Origin: Alphaproteobacteria bacterium
Lineage (GTDB): Bacteria > Pseudomonadota > Alphaproteobacteria > UBA8366 > GCA-2717185
Direction of reading: 5' to 3'
Length of the DNA: 6,558 nucleotides
Assembly: GCA_016764135.1 (NCBI GenBank)
Contig: JAESSL010000164.1
Span: 1-6,558, forward strand
The position numbers were made by a program, and so were the translations under genes. Below the pieces are notes generated by a model, which worked only from the letters and a program-made list of their open reading frames with translations, searched no databases and was not told where the DNA came from. Shown here one piece after another: positions 5,855 through 6,558 of the stretch; within the stretch, counting starts at the first letter, position 1; every line of letters starts with the position of its first letter.

Positions 5855-6558
5855 ACACGCGACCAGCAACCCGTTCAACAAGCACCCGATCGTAAACACC
5901 ACCAGAGCGCGGCGAATATCGTCCACCGTGGCGCGCGCATCGCCATCGCCAATCCATTGGGATTTTTCCACGCCGCCGCCATAGGTTCGCGGACCGCCCA
6001 GCGCCACGTTCAACGCCCCCGCCATCGCCGCTTCCGGCCATCCGGCGTTGGGCGAATCATGGTTCTGCGCATCTGTTCGGAGCACCTGCAACGCCCGCGC
6101 CGGATTGGCCGTTGGCGCAAACGCCGCCGCCAGCACGAGCATCACCCCGGACAGTCGAGCGGGAATCCAGTTTACCGCATCGTCCAGCCGCGCCGCCGTC
6201 ATGCCAAAGTTTTTATACTGTGGTGATTTATAACCAATCATGCTGTCCATCGTATTGATGGCTTTGTAGGCGCAGAGACCGGGGAGCCCCAGCAACGCAA
6301 ACCAGAACACCGGCGCCGCCACCCCATCGGCGAAGTTTTCCGCCAGGGTTTCAATCGCGGCGCGGGACACGCCATGTTCATCGAGTTTTGTCACATCGCG
6401 CCCGACAATATGGGCGACCGCCGCGCGTCCGGCGACGACGCCGCCTTCAGACAACGCCTGCGCCACATTGCGCACATGGATATAGAGGCCGCGCTGCGCC
6501 AGTAAAATAGCGACCAGCGCCAGCTCCGCCAGCCAGCCATGCGGCGTAATTTCTGCGA
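5831..6558 (-). CDS. cobD: Adenosylcobinamide-phosphate synthase CobD/CbiB, C-terminal part (5' end outside window)
   Basis: CobD (CbiB in the anaerobic pathway) is an inner-membrane enzyme that joins adenosylcobyric acid to (R)-1-aminopropan-2-ol or its phosphate, making adenosylcobinamide (phosphate). It reads leftward. The frame stays open to the window edge (AEITPHGWLAELALVAILLAQRGLYIHVRNV...), so the GTG at 6475 is internal. About 241 of roughly 310-330 residues are present, with the N-terminal part missing. Family blocks are the hydrophobic WLAELALVAILLAQ segment, AIETLAENFADGVAAP (AENFADG at 6323-6343), YKAINTMDSMIGYK (6227-6268), DDAVNWIPARL (6152-6184) and NAGWPEAAMAGAL (6011-6049) followed by LGGPRTYGG. 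A last membrane segment (VVFTIGCLLNGLLVACLAIV) ends the protein. It converges on cobQ with 22 bases between the stops and needs its own promoter, outside the window. The symbol follows the aerobic-pathway naming; cobD in Salmonella is a different enzyme. Confidence 0.94.
   Translation of the reverse strand, partial: AEITPHGWLAELALVAILLAQRGLYIHVRNVAQALSEGGVVAGRAAVAHIVGRDVTKLDEHGVSRAAIETLAENFADGVAAPVFWFALLGLPGLCAYKAINTMDSMIGYKSPQYKNFGMTAARLDDAVNWIPARLSGVMLVLAAAFAPTANPARALQVLRTDAQNHDSPNAGWPEAAMAGALNVALGGPRTYGGGVEKSQWIGDGDARATVDDIRRALVVFTIGCLLNGLLVACLAIVSLS

Noticed and set aside
5805..6041. Minus-strand frame ending in copy 1 of the tandem repeat (78 codons)
   Set aside because: It overlaps cobD out of frame. 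Its CobD-like last residues come only from the 26-base duplication, not from a separate gene.

Overview
The window is a piece of an aerobic (late cobalt insertion) cobalamin biosynthesis locus, most likely from an alphaproteobacterium. The basis is high GC with strongly GC-biased third positions, a CobN-type rather than CbiK/CbiX-type cobalt chelatase, and protein sequences that resemble the CobN/CobO/CobQ/CobD set of Rhodospirillales- and Rhizobiales-like bacteria. The lineage is an inference from remembered family sequences, not from a search.

Layout: four genes lie on the + strand, followed by one on the - strand. (1) The C-terminal three quarters of cobN (1-2832; its start lies before the window). 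(2) cobO (2900-3523), the corrinoid adenosyltransferase. (3) A secreted SYLF/Ysc84-domain protein of unknown role (3567-4253), the only gene here with no known link to B12. (4) cobQ (4306-5808), cobyric acid synthase. (5) cobD/cbiB (6558-5831, minus strand; its N-terminus lies past the window), which converges on cobQ. Gaps between + strand genes are 67, 43 and 52 bases, so one transcription unit is plausible. No cobalamin riboswitch, tRNA, rRNA, CRISPR array, insertion sequence or convincing intrinsic terminator was seen. No stretch over 300 bases lacks a gene.

The four cob products act one after another. CobN, with CobS and CobT (not in the window), inserts cobalt into hydrogenobyrinic acid a,c-diamide. 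After cobalt reduction, CobO adenosylates the corrinoid. CobQ then amidates four carboxylates to give adenosylcobyric acid. CobD, a membrane protein, attaches the aminopropanol arm to give cobinamide. The gene order follows the pathway order.

No new biological system is evident. The items most worth a second look are a near-perfect 26-base-period tandem duplication exactly at the cobQ/cobD stop-to-stop junction, the SYLF gene inside the cob cluster, a small hairpin just before cobQ, and an AT-rich, rare-codon patch in cobO.
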